Below are positions 34,546 through 45,870 of a stretch of DNA of 64,000 nucleotides, piece after piece (within the stretch, counting starts at the first letter, position 1; each line of letters opens with the position of its first letter). The DNA is from Rhytidiadelphus loreus (taxonomy: Eukaryota; Streptophyta; Bryopsida; Hypnales; Hylocomiaceae): the NCBI GenBank assembly GCA_947034895.1, contig OX344762.1, forward strand, positions 46,851,087-46,915,086, read 5' to 3'. The position numbers and the translations under genes were made by a program. The notes below the pieces were generated by a model. It had not been told where the DNA came from and searched no databases. It saw only the letters and a list, made by a program, of their open reading frames with translations.

Positions 34546-37056
34546 ATATAAGTAAATTCGCTCCCTAGACAAATTCTCCAAGGGGGGAATGATTTAGGCT
34601 TGTTAACAATGTTGTGTTTCTTGAAATAAACTTGGAATTTCAAAAAGAAAAAAGAAAAAGGATTTAAAAATATAAAAAAATCGTCGGAATATGCAATTTA
34701 ACATAGTTCGAGGGCACCTAAAGTAAAAAAAATTAAAAAATTTGCAGTATTAGATATTGAAATCATGAATTTAGAAAAAAAATTGAATATTTGAATGAAA
34801 CATGTAATTATTATGAATTTTCAAAGTAGAAGTTTCCTAAGCTTTTGAAACTATTACATAGCTTGGTCATAAAATTGAAGTTTAGAGAATCAACGATCCA
34901 CTAATTGTGGTTAAGTATGAGGATGGTTGAGTTGCACTTTGGGGGATGCTTTCAATAGAAACCTACTTGTTAGACTGAATGGGTATGCCAATAGATCTAG
35001 GTGTTTTCACCTTCGTGCAGTCATTTGGATTAGCATTGGAATTTGACAAGTGGCATGTTGAGTCTCTAGTGACACTTGCCTCAAAATTCCCCCTTTCAAG
35101 TGATGTGTCATCAAAAAAATATTATCTTTTAAATGACACATAGAAATTTATATTGACACTACAAAACTTATTACAAATTGATGATAAAAAAATCTAATAA
35201 AACATTTTATTCAAACATTTTGTAGATTTCAATTTAAAGATAGCAATCTTCTATTTTTCATATTCTTGCATGACCCAAAATCATAATGTCAATTCATGTC
35301 CTCAATACTAATATTGCACAAAGATACCTAACATAAGGTAGGAACATAAGTACATCAATGAAGATGAAAGTTTTCTAGTTGAAAGGTTTCTAGTTGAAGC
35401 CTAGAACAAAATTGATTCTCAATGAGATTTTGCATCAAAAAGTTACTTTCACTCTTGGTTTGCACTTGTTGGATAACCAAATCTTATACCAAAATTCCAT
35501 CAACATGGACCAATTCTCTTGCCTCTCAAAAATAGCTCCACCAACCTACCATGTTGCTTCAAATGATACTCTTCTTGTCCCACTCAAAGCATATTGCTTC
35601 AACAAACTTTCAATACTTGGGTCCTACACATGTCGCTATCTTGTTCATTCATCTATAGCTTCAAAAGTATCATCTTCAACCATTGGTCTATCATATTGAC
35701 TTTAATACCTTCATCATTCAGATAATGACGAGGGCTAAACAACTTATAGAATTTTGCTATTGAGGATCATATCATATTAAGTGAAGGACTTTTAAAAATG
35801 TTCTAACACTAAACTTAGCACCTCATTTGGTGTGGCCATTTATATTCTTCAAAAGTATCCTCTTCAACCAGAATGAGTCACTTGGCCTACGTTCCATTTT
35901 TATTTCCTTATTTTGTATGAAGGTTAAATTTTTGTTTTTGTTTTTCATATGATATGACTTGATTGAAACTACTAGGTAAGCGTCTTTCATTTGTTGTTTG
36001 AAAGATGCAAATTCCAAGGTTGATTTGGGTAGTAAGAGTTGGTTGTCAATTCCACCCCTAGTGAAATGCCAAGTAGTGGTGCTTTTGTATTATTTTTTCA
36101 CTTCAGAAATTACATGTTTTTTTATGCCCCCCCCCCCCCTTCCCAATTACAATCAATGCCTTTTGAATTTGTCTAATAGTAATGAATAAATGAAATATAG
36201 GTCAACAAAATTTTGAAACAAAAGAAGCATGTGGCAAGCTCAATGTGGGTAAAAGAGAATACACATCTCTACAAACAAGGGATTGGGGAGTTACGAATGA
36301 ATTGACCCCTCATTGCCGATGCTACATTCTCCCATGGATAAATGGAAAAATTGTACATATTTTGTCTCTGGATTCCTTGCAACAAAATTGTGTTTTTTGA
36401 CATTTAGGTCAATTTTTGTGGTTTGACCTTTGACTTGTTCATGCACAAAAATTATATTTTTAGATGCACATTTTTATACAAATCCAAAAATATAATTTGC
36501 ATGCATGGGCCAGTTTGGATGCATTTTACATATGAACTTTTTAGTAATTTGACTTCAAAAAGTCAAGCTCTATAATTGTTGAAGGACTTGTGAGGACTTC
36601 CACTTGGCATTTTTTTGACACTTGAGGCCATTCCTTCTTGAAAGCAAGGACATAAAATTTCTTAACTTAGTCTTGACGAAGTCTCAAGTCTAATTCAAGG
36701 GCTTTAGATTCAAATACATAACATTACTAACCAACACTCGAGGTTTCCTTTTGCTCCCTATGAAAGCAAGAGTCCCTGAGCATTGCAATTTTCCAATGCC
36801 ATATTCAAAAGAAAGAATATCCACAACAATCCTCATTGTTTTGCTTTCCTGTTGGTTAATTCTATTTACTAGTAATGAAGAGAACAGGGTTTCAAGAATT
36901 ATTGGCACTATTGACTGTATATGTTCACAAACTCAACTAGCCAATGACATTCTAAAGAAAAAATGGAATTCATCCCAACAGATGCTAGGAGGAATTATCC
37001 CACTCTCAAATTGGAAAATACAAGGGCTGATAAACAAAGTCATGTACCCTACATGA
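34546..37056. other. AT-rich gene-free stretch
   Basis: Contains a 13-base poly-C run (36127-36139). The open stretches at 35394-35699 and 36751-37056 show no recognisable domain. Nothing else is supported. Confidence 0.4.
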
Positions 37057-37195
37057 AGGTCAAATTCAACATAAATCAAGTCATCTTTGTAAAAAAGTGC
37101 CATATGTCATCTCATGAATGGTGTGAGGTGACATGGCCCCTTGAGAATCTCTCATGGAAATTCAATTTCAACACCTGAGTCATGAATCAAACCTT
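37057..37195. mobile_element. MITE, GGTC..ATTCGGC family, copy 2
   Basis: Diverged relative of 33131-33286. The left end AGGTCAAATTCAACATAAATC and right-end reverse complement AGGTTTGATTC correspond to the copy-1 termini. The GGAAATTCAATTTCAACAC block is shared. Confidence 0.5.
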
Positions 37196-37418
37196 CACAT
37201 ACACATGCAATCAAAACTTTCAACATTTTATCATTAGTTGCAAATAGTATGTTCAAGGGATTTTCCAAAAGGTGAAAAAAGGGGCAGTATGGGGGTTAAT
37301 TCTCATATAGGACGCTAAACCCATCCCATGAAATAGGCCATGCAACGTGAATTTTGTCTTTTGTTAAAAAAAAAACAATCCCTTTATTTTGTGTTGTGTT
37401 AATTCTATGTTCTTCACT

Positions 37419-38222
37419 TCTCCTAGCTAATTTAGGGCCTCTAATTGCAAATTTTATTGTGTGTGACAAGCCCCCTACTTTATGCCGTGTTAATTCTATG
37501 TTCTTCACCATTTGGGTCGGGGTGAACTGACCCCCTCGCTTGTCCTCAAAAAATGTATGCTCTACATCTCTCCTAGCTATTTTAGGGCCTTTCACATTAG
37601 ATGGGATCTAGGGGGGCTGGAGGGCTGTTTCAGGGCTATTCCCAGCTTTGTTCCCTTGAGGCCCCATCGAACACGGATGCCAAATTTTATTTTTTTTCAA
37701 AAAAAATAAAAATAAATTTAGAGTTCTTAAAATGAAAAACAAAGTTAATTTTAATTTTTTTTAATTTTTTTTTGAATAAAACAATGTGGCAGTCTCCCGG
37801 CCAAGTCAGCAGAGCTCACGAACGGCCAATTTCGGCTAGTTTCGGGGGGTTCCCCACTTGGGAACTTACAGCCCTTCCTAGGAGGGAAATCACATCTAAT
37901 GTTGCAAATATGAATTCAAAAATTGCAAATTTTATCATGCGTGGGAAATTTAAAAAATTTAGGGTTTTCCTTTAGAGACGGTTGACCCCCTCGCTTAGCT
38001 CTGCAAATCTTGGAATTATTTATTTTCCGCACATGAATTTCTTTTGCAAATTTTTAATTCATTTTTGCAATCAGAGACCCCAAATTAGTTAAGAGAGGTC
38101 AAGAGTATATCCTAGAATGGCCCAAAATAGGGGGGCTTTTCTTTTACATGCACCCCTGGTAAGGCCGAGCGAGGGGGTCAATCCACCCCAATCCCAATTT
38201 GGGGTCTCTGATTGCAAATTTT
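37419..38222. repeat. Composite inverted-repeat cluster
   Basis: A perfect 23-bp inverted repeat (38064-38086 against 38196-38218, core CAGAGACCCC / GGGGTCTCTG) has a loop of about 110 bp. A related direct copy lies near 37425-37455. TGACCCCCTCGCTT words recur at 37533, 37984 and, inverted, 38168. An inner element at 37593-37902 has inverted ends CACATTAGATG. The cluster looks like a decayed transposon with a second element inside. Confidence 0.5.
37593..37902. mobile_element. Short element with CACATTAGATG inverted ends
   Basis: The left end CACATTAGATGGGATCT and right end (reverse complement) AACATTAGATGTGATTT enclose 310 bp. AGGGCTG lies near both ends in inverted order. No coding region. 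Superfamily not determined. Confidence 0.45.
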
Positions 38223-38285
38223 ACCCTGTAGCAAATAAATGAATTCCTGTGGATAAATTCACCCTACGTGGCTCACTTCGTGGGA

Positions 38286-38314
38286 CAGGGTTTAGGGTTA
38301 GGGCTTAGGGTTTA
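38286..38314 (+). repeat. Interstitial telomere-like tract
   Basis: Degenerate run of about four TTTAGGG-type units (GGGTTTAGGGTTAGGGCTTA and on), the plant telomere repeat, at an internal position. Confidence 0.8.
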
Positions 38315-40157
38315 GCGTCCTGCATCTCTCAGGGTGCAAAGGATTGCAAGGACCACACTCGGCCAACGATTGCACACGCACCAGCCAGGAGCACTGGATG
38401 CGTTTTCCCAAGTGTGTCTAAATTTAGCCCAACTTCTGCTCCCCCGAACGGGGAATCCAAGTGATTTGGGGAGCCCATGTTTTTTTTTGCAGGATTTGCA
38501 GCAACTTGAAGAACTCAATAGTGTATGAAGAACTCCGCCCCCATCGGACAATTGGGACCACTCCGTCCTCCTCCGACAGTGTACCACCTCGGTCACGTCG
38601 CCTTAAACTTAGTAAGTAGCACCGTAGCCGTGGAGGAAGGTCCGTCGTCGTCGTCGTACTACAGTTGAACTTTTCCCTTGATTCTCTACAGTAGTGACGG
38701 AGTTGGAAAAAGCCACCGGGAAAGAAGGGTCGAAAAATCTGCAGACAAAACACTTTTAAAGCCTCCAATCTGGCCAAGTCCTTGGGAATCCCTGCAATTG
38801 ATTGGCTACGCTTGCAGACTGGCTGACGGAGAAAACTGAAGATCCAAGGACGGATGCAACAAAGATGCAACTGTAATTAATATAAACTTGACTGAACTGA
38901 GGAGAGGGAATCATCATTGTTCAGTCTTCGGATTCTTTCCATCGATGAGTTCGAAGTGCAAACTCGATCAACAGCACCCACACACGAATTGTGTGGGAAA
39001 AGTCACCATTTTTTTGTTGACTGAGATCGTCGGTACATGCACCCTGATCTCGTGGAGACAGTACCTTTTGAATGAATGGATGTTTTATAATGTTTTATAC
39101 ATAATTATGCCACTTTTGAAGTGAAGAGAAGGACTCATTTTCACGACCCTTGTTCGACAATTTTATCCGAATTTATGAACGTCGAGAGTGTCGCCAGGCG
39201 CTTCATTGAAGATCACGACTGGCCCTACCTTTTCAAAAAAAAATCGCTGCATGCCGAGCGGCACTTTGCATATTCTTTTCCCAAACTGGTTCCTTCCAAC
39301 ATTGCAAAGTTGCCATTTGATCCATCCCGATCAGGAGAGGAGAGGAGAGTATGCAAAAAATGAACAGAATTGCGAATTGTGAATTGCGTTGAAATCACAC
39401 TGAAATCTACTTTACCATCATTACAAACACTCATTTTTGTAATTGAAGATCATACAAAGAGTTTGACGTTTTCTATACACTATGTACTATCTTAGTGTTG
39501 CCAACATTTGTGAAAAATTACAACTTGTATTCAATGGTACATATAAGAAACAAACCTTCACAATTGCTTTAGAGATATTTATTCTCCTACCACTTGAATT
39601 TCTTGTATGATTTCTTGCTTGTTTGTCACCCAAATGCAAAAAAAATCTTTTGACTATCCTCCAAAGATTCTCTATGAAACGGTAGAGTAGTGTATAAAAG
39701 GAATCCAAATTGTTGTATGAATGATTTGGAATTATTCATTTTTCACTTGTTTATGAAGTTGAAGTGCACTTCATTGCAATTCCAACGCAATTTGCGGTTT
39801 CAAAATCAATCCATTTTTTTAGCACGCTAGAGCTTTCCAAAGTTGCTGCACTTTATAGTGCAAACTGATTGAACAATTCGTAAATGAGCTGTACGTACCG
39901 ACCAAGCTACTTGACAGAAACCAGACACCAAACTTGAACTCCAAAAAACGGACGGATCCATCAAACCCTAAAAAAACGGAGAAACCAAGGTACAGAAACA
40001 GAGAATTCTTTTAAGAAAAAAAATTTAGAATTCTCGATAACAAAAAAAAAAGATTCAAAAACTCCAGCAGACGGAGCTCAAGAACTACCCAGCCAGCAAA
40101 ACTCTCAAGCAAATCCCAAATCCAGTCATCACGCACACTAAAGCCATTGCACCCAAA
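38315..40157. other. Gene-poor region downstream of FAD3
   Basis: A GC-richer patch at 38.33-38.88 kb is open on both strands. The minus frame contains IPKDLARLEALKVF, vaguely like a leucine-rich repeat, but nothing else supports an LRR gene. The rest is AT-rich with no recognised feature. Confidence 0.3.
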
Positions 40158-40690
40158 AATGAATCCCCTTTTCGTATGAATGAAGCTGGACATGGTCTTC
40201 CTCCAACCCTAAAACTATCTTTTTTTTTTTCTGAAGCCTCTCGTCATCCGTGTGCTGTCTATGTTCCCAATCGGAGAAGATTGAATCGAATCGATCCCTT
40301 TCTATACTGCAATTGGCTTTCGGTTGAAGAGCTTCAACCACTCGAAGAAGAATCATGCATGATAATAATAACAGAAAAAGATCAGCAAAACTCTCAAGCA
40401 AATGAATCCTTTGCACCAAAAATCAAGCCTTTGCACCAAAAATGAATCCTTTTCGTACGAATGAAAGCTGGACATGGCCGAGCTAGCGCCCCTCCTCCAA
40501 CCCTAAAACTATCTGTTTTTTTCCTGAAGCCTTGATGAATCATCCGTGTGCTATCTGTCTATGTTTGTTTCCCCTGATCCGCAGCCAGGGGAGATCGAAT
40601 CGATCGATCAATTACTATACTACAATGGTTTTCGATTGAAGACATCGAAGACACATCTAATTAAACCACTTGCACAAGAATCATACAAGA
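40158..40690. repeat. Divergent tandem duplication, ~285 bp unit
   Basis: 40158-40380 and 40443-40690 share ordered blocks: TTTTCGTA[TC]GAATGAA, AGCTGGACATGG, CCTCCAACCCTAAAACTATC, CTGAAGCC, CATCCGTGTGCT, and AATCGAATCGATC. The copies differ by indels. The duplication lies just beyond the FAD3 stop codon and may include its 3' UTR or terminator region. Confidence 0.75.
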
Positions 40691-40739
40691 TCGATACTAC
40701 CACTACCATTACGTCTTCTCTAGCTACACAAATTAGGGT

Positions 40740-41945
40740 TTACAGCCCCTTGGTCTTCTTCTCTCCGTCCCCCCCACTTTGATAAAACACCACATCTCCC
40801 TCATCCGCCACGAAATGATCTTCCTTGAAGCTTTTCAGCATCACCGGCACCAAATGCACGGGAATCAGCCCCGACTTCTCCGGCTCCCTGTAATACCTCC
40901 CCAGCAGCGGCTTCACCGCCACCGTCGCCTCACACAAATGGTAATGCGGGATCTGCGGGAACAGATGATGCACCACATGCGTCCCAATATCATGGTGAAT
41001 CTTATTGAACATCCCGTAATCGCGATCAATCGTACTCAGCCCCCCTCGCATGTAACTCCATTCTTGGCCCCTATACCACGGCACTTTCTTCTCATACCCA
41101 TGGTGATGCAAGTACGTCACCGCATCCAGCCATATCACATTAATCAGATACGGAACAAAGTAGAGCTTCGCCACAAACGCAAACCCAAAGTAGTTGGAAA
41201 GCGCCACGAGCGTGACGACCATAGCGCACCAACACGCTGTCGAAGTGGCCACTTCTTTCCATTCACTCGGGTCGAAAAGCTCACTGGAAGGACTGTAATG
41301 GGAGCCTCGCTTCCCTGGCGACCTTGTCCAAAGGTAAATCGGATACGCAAACAAGGGCGCCGGGAAGTGCAACCTTCCGAACTTGCCCCAAAAGTCCAAA
41401 GTGTTGTAAAGCCCTTCCGTCATGGGGTACCACGACTCGTCATTCTCGACGTGGCCGTGATTCGCGTGGTGTGTTCGGTGACTGATGCGCCAGCCATGGT
41501 AAGGCACCAGAATGAAAGAATGCAAGAAGTGGCCCACAACGTTGTTGAGTCGCTTGCTGCTGCTGAAGCTCTGGTGGCCGCAGTCGTGGCCGAGGACGAA
41601 AAGGGCCCAGAACATGGTCCCTTGGGCGAGCCAGTAGAAGGGGTAGAGCCAGTAGCTGTCGAAGTGAGCCGCGATGGCAGCGAGAGTGGCGACGATGAAG
41701 AGGTCGCGGAAGACGTAAGTGAAGGAACGGAAGGGGTCGCGCACCCAGCAGTGTTTAGGGATGGCGGCGCGGATCTGGCCGAGACTGAAAGGCGGCTTGC
41801 AAGACGCGTCAAATTCGTCGTCAGTGGAGAGGGAGAGCTTGCTGACCTTCACGTCGGTCACGTCCGCCATTACCACAGGCGGAACAATGGGGTCCGCGAT
41901 CGTGGTGCCTTGGTCTAACGAGATCATCCCGCGACGGGACGACAT
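40740..41945 (-). CDS. FAD3: ER omega-3 fatty acid desaturase
   Basis: A single 401-codon frame without introns. The enzyme introduces the omega-3 double bond into linoleate on ER phospholipids to make alpha-linolenate, using cytochrome b5 as electron donor. Three histidine boxes hold the di-iron centre: HDCGH (120-124), HRTHH (156-160) and HVVHH (323-327). GHVENDESW (164-172), [11 protein letters not shown] (278-287) and [11 protein letters not shown] (327-337) are typical of omega-3 rather than omega-6 desaturases. Hydrophobic segments lie near 83-115 and 235-275. There is no plastid transit peptide, and the C-terminus KTKGL fits a KxKxx ER-retrieval signal, so it is FAD3 type rather than FAD7/8. 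Length is close to Arabidopsis FAD3. Angiosperm FAD3 genes have several introns, so the intronless structure is notable. Coding GC is well above the flanks. Met7 or Met26 could be alternative starts. Confidence 0.95.
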   Translation of the reverse strand: MSSRRGMISLDQGTTIADPIVPPVVMADVTDVKVSKLSLSTDDEFDASCKPPFSLGQIRAAIPKHCWVRDPFRSFTYVFRDLFIVATLAAIAAHFDSYWLYPFYWLAQGTMFWALFVLGHDCGHQSFSSSKRLNNVVGHFLHSFILVPYHGWRISHRTHHANHGHVENDESWYPMTEGLYNTLDFWGKFGRLHFPAPLFAYPIYLWTRSPGKRGSHYSPSSELFDPSEWKEVATSTACWCAMVVTLVALSNYFGFAFVAKLYFVPYLINVIWLDAVTYLHHHGYEKKVPWYRGQEWSYMRGGLSTIDRDYGMFNKIHHDIGTHVVHHLFPQIPHYHLCEATVAVKPLLGRYYREPEKSGLIPVHLVPVMLKSFKEDHFVADEGDVVFYQSGGDGEKKTKGL

Positions 41946-42700
41946 CGCTAAAATTCACCACAACTACAAACAAACGGAACACGCCTGCCCTGGCCTGGCC
42001 TGCCCTGATCCAATCCAATCCAACCAAACTACTGCCACCCCAAAACGGAAAAACAGAGGCTGCTTAGCAAACATCAAATCCCCATAACGACCATCGCCAC
42101 GCTGCACGGGATTCCGCGACTCCGAGAGCGAGCGAGCGACCCAAGCCAACAAGCTTCCACCTTGGCAATGAGAAGCAATCTCAAGTAAACTATATGAGAC
42201 TGACCCCGTGTGATGAGCGCCTGCAAGTGAGTATCCCAGTCTGCTGTCTCGCTTTTTGAATGGCAGGCTGCCTGTGTACATGAAACACGTACGGATGGCC
42301 CTACGTGAGCCAACGGCGATGATAACAACGAACTGAATGTCGAGGACTTCTCTTTCTTCCCTTATTATTACTATTATTATTGTGCACTTTGTTGGGGGCA
42401 AGGGCAAGCCCCGCCCCGCGGCCCCGCCTTGCTCCGCCCCGCCCTGCTCCGCCCAATGGGGTGACGGAGTTTCCCAAGGCGGACGGTGGACCCCGACGGC
42501 CTTTCTGGCAGCGGGCCCATCCTCTCCGGTATTCCAGAGAAGGCAGGAAAGCGCCGATATTACAGTGAGTGAGTGGCAGCAGGACCAGTAGACGTGACAG
42601 ACGGATCCGGCCGTGTCAGGTTTTAGGAGCCACACTAAATAAATATATTCATTTTGTACACTGAAAGTACCAGTGACGGAGTGGGGGATCTTGATGTGCA
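41946..42700 (-). promoter_or_regulatory. FAD3 leader and promoter region
   Basis: GC-rich upstream sequence. The leader has CCTGCCCTGGCCTG repeats (41980-42010) and CCAATCCAATCCAA. A weak TATA-like CATATAG (minus strand, about 42190) lies 245 bp before the ATG. Four GC-box words (CCGCCCC / CCGCCC) cluster at 42396-42460. Which elements are used is not visible from sequence. Confidence 0.4.
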
Positions 42701-44105
42701 TCACTTGCAGTACTTAAGTTACAGGACGTTCAATTCGAGGTGGCATCTTGGGAATAACGTACGTTGATAACCACCCAAAAAGCTTGTCCAATTGTGGGTG
42801 CACAGCGGCTTTATCTTTATTTGCTGCTGGTTGCGAGACGTGGCGTCGGCGGATCTGGGTTACATTACGTTTGGCTAGCTTGGAACTCGATCCCGCGCCG
42901 AACCGCTGCAGCGTACGTCAGAGATCGGTTTGTACAGGCATATTAAGATGGGATCAATGGGATCGCATAACGAAATGTGAGATCATGTAGCTCGTGATAA
43001 CGTGCTTTAACATTGTGTTGGTGCAACTGGGGTTGGCTCGATCGACTGTTGATTGTGGCAGTGCACGCATGATGCATTGTGGCTTCGATCCAGAGATATA
43101 TGATGAACTAATGGAATTGAATCGATCTCAATTACTGAATGCGGTTGCAGGGAATGAGGGATTGGGTGATCGCTCAATCGCCCAATGTCGATGAATCCAT
43201 GTTGTGGTTGCATTGAAGCTAATGGTCGTGACTCGTGAGGAGGTTGATGGACCTAACATTGAATTGAATGTTCGGATACAATCGATTATTGGAATTATGG
43301 CGGTGGTGAAGGGATTTATGGCAGAAATGAGTGAGTGTTGTTGCATTCTTCAACATCGTGCTGGAGCAATTCAACGAGAACGTCACTATTTCGTTAAATT
43401 TCCGCAACTCCGTTTACTTACCAACCGAGCTCAAAGGTGAACCCTCAAGGTGCAAATGAAATGAAATGGAAACCGGGAGGGGAGGGGTTGGAAATCTTAC
43501 CTTAGTGATGCATAATGCTGTAGATGATTGAGTGCAAAATCGAATTGCAACAACTATAGATCGGCACAACAAGCAAGCAACCGGCGCATGGAATATCGCC
43601 AATTCAATAACCTAATTGACGTTTCGAGGATTGGAACCATTGATGGATGGCAAAGATGTGGCGGCTCCAGGAGAAAGAATTTTTTCGAGTTGATGAATCA
43701 ATGGCAGATTGATTGATTGATTGATTTAATGTCGTGGTCAATTGAAATTCTTCGCTGATGATCAATCTATGTCGTCGTCTTTTGACTGGGCATGGACATA
43801 CTGTATGCGTGGAACCTTGAATTGTTCAGCACGAGATTGATGATTGGAATGGTGGTTGTGGAGGGATCTCGCAACTGAAATCAAATGTGCATTTTGTGAT
43901 TTTTACAAACATTGGGTTGAACGCTGCAAAGGGGATTGCAAATTTGGAATGTGAATGAATGATGTGACTCCAGGAAACTGACATGAAATTCAAGACATGA
44001 AATTGCCGTTGAATGAATTGAATGAGTCGTCTGTGGATGTCCGAGTCAATTGGAAATCCGTGCCCTAAAAAGGATCCAAACGTGATGTAGATGTTTGGTG
44101 ATGTA
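42701..44105. other. Region upstream of FAD3, no gene seen
   Basis: Moderate GC with several short open frames on both strands (for example 43204-43440) and no recognisable protein family. A small GATT repeat lies near 43710. Nothing further is supported. Confidence 0.4.
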
Positions 44106-44203
44106 CTCCCTCTGTTTCTGAAAAAGACCCACGTTTTCTTTGTGTTTTTATGGCAAAAGGAAACACACAAAGGAAACACGGGTCTTTTCAGAAACAGAGG
44201 GAG
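44106..44203. mobile_element. Stowaway-type MITE, 98 bp
   Basis: Starts CTCCCTCTGTTTCTGAAAAA and ends with its inverted copy, flanked by TA on both sides (44104-44105, 44204-44205). This matches the Tc1/mariner Stowaway terminus CTCCCTCYGTT and TA target duplication. The inverted arms cover most of the element. Confidence 0.88.
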
Positions 44204-44288
44204 TAGTTGATTTTTTCAAACATTGGGTTGAATCAGTTGGTGACAAAAAAGGATCATCAATTTCCATAAACTAGCGTGATTCCTTACA

Positions 44289-44556
44289 CCAAAACCTTGA
44301 ATGTGACCCAAAATCAACACAAAGTTCTAAAAGTTGAGAGAAGTTTAGGATTATATTTCACATCGCACTTGAGTAAGTTGTGGAATATTGTGTATCAATT
44401 TAACCCTTGAACACCCAACCTTGAACCAAAACCTTGAATGTGACCCAAAATCAACACAAAGTTCTAAAAGTTGAGAGAAGTTTAGGATTATATTTCACAT
44501 CGCACTTGAGTAAGTTGTGGAATATTGTGTATCAATTTAACCCTTGAACACCCAAC
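44289..44556 (+). repeat. Perfect 131-bp tandem duplication
   Basis: 44289-44419 and 44426-44556 read identically and are separated by CTTGAA, giving a period of 137 bp. Identity implies a very recent duplication or an assembly artefact. No gene overlaps. Confidence 0.92.
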
Positions 44557-45664
44557 GTACAAATAGTTTGGTTAATCAAGCATTATTAATAATCTTTCAA
44601 TCTATAAGTGATATTGTTGTTGTTATTTTCCCTGTTCCTAAGTGACCCCATTACATATGTAGTTGGAATATGTGCAATTACAATTTTGAAAAAAATTGTC
44701 AAAAAAAGAAACTTGTACTTTTAGTTTCATTTTGAGCAGACTCCCATGAGCAGCTCAAGAAGAAGAAGAAGGGGGGGCCTTGGGCATTTATAGTTAACGA
44801 AAAATATATAATGACAATGATTGAGCGGGGAGACTGACATGGATTAAATTTGAATTGCTGTTTCGATAAAATTTGAATGAGTGGATATGACCAAGTCAAT
44901 ATGACCAAGTCAAATATTTCTGACCTTCAATTTTGAAGTTGGGGTCAATTGAATGATGACAGGGAGTGAAGGACGGATTGCTTTCAGGTGCTGTCCACCG
45001 AGACAGTTAAGTTTTAAATGGTGTGGGCATTGAATTGGTGTGGCCATGAGTCATGACTTAAGTTATATTCAGGTGTGTTTTGTCGCTGTCTGTGCGGAGT
45101 GGTTTTCGCTTAAGATTGTGTAGGATTTGCTCTGCTGAGACGGCCGTGTTGGCTTTAACCCCTTAAGGCCTTGATCCTTTTTTCTAATTTTGGCACATTT
45201 TTGCTTATATCTTTCTACATAAATATTAAATACTGTAATTTCATGAAATTGATCATTAAGGAAGGTTGTCTTTTCAAAATTCAAGTGTTACATTGGATGA
45301 ATGAAAAGTTCGGTGGACAAAACAATGTCTGTAAGCCCTCTATTCATCATTCAGAATATGGACATCGGAGCGCTTAAGGATTAAAACTTATTGTGGGAGT
45401 CTTGGTTGGGACGGCAAGCTAAAGGAAAAAATAGAAAATGATGGAAATGAATGGGATTGGGGGCATGAATGAATGGGATGACTGACAGCGAGTGTTTATT
45501 ATTTTAACCCGTGATGAGTGCCCTAACTCCTCGAATCTTGGCCTCTCCAAATTGAAAGATTTATTTTAGGTTTGACTATTATAATCTTTTCAACAATACA
45601 ATTAAAGGAGTGACATGTCCCTACTCCGGGTCTGTCTCCACTACCAATAAGTATGATTAATTTA
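44557..45664. other. Intergenic, no gene seen
   Basis: Mixed composition with no recognisable coding region or element. Small open frames at 45069-45377 look fortuitous. Confidence 0.4.
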
Positions 45665-45870
45665 CACTACAAGAGAAAGGGGAGTTTTAAGTATAATCCT
45701 AGTAGTATAGTCCAATAAGCAATGACCTAAAAGGAATGTTTTCAATAAAAATTTATTAAACATTCATGTATTTTTTGTAAATTTTTTACTGAAAATGTCA
45801 TTGTAAGGTCATTACTTATAGGACTACACTACTAGGATTATATTTAAAACACCCCATTTTTCTTGTAGTG
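45665..45870. mobile_element. CACTA-type MITE, copy A (206 bp)
   Basis: Starts CACTACAAGAGAAAGGGGAG and ends with the inverted copy CCATTTTTCTTGTAGTG, flanked by TTA on both sides (45662-45664, 45871-45873). The inverted repeats extend over about 40 bp to ATCCTAGTAG. The CACTA terminus and 3-bp duplication identify the superfamily. Non-coding. Confidence 0.9.

Noticed and set aside
38424..38870. 148-codon minus-strand frame with an LRR-like IPKDLARLEALKVF
   Set aside because: Only one weak repeat-like segment is present, with no signal peptide, NB-ARC or further repeats. The other strand is open as well. Not enough for a gene call.
40779..41918. 379-codon open frame on the plus strand
   Set aside because: It lies wholly antisense to FAD3, whose histidine boxes and family match are unambiguous. 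The antisense product is Arg/His-rich with no domain and results from GC-rich codon usage.
41964..42704. 246-codon open frame on the minus strand upstream of FAD3
   Set aside because: No family is recognised, and it overlaps the FAD3 leader in another frame and crosses the GC-rich repeat. It is probably a composition effect.
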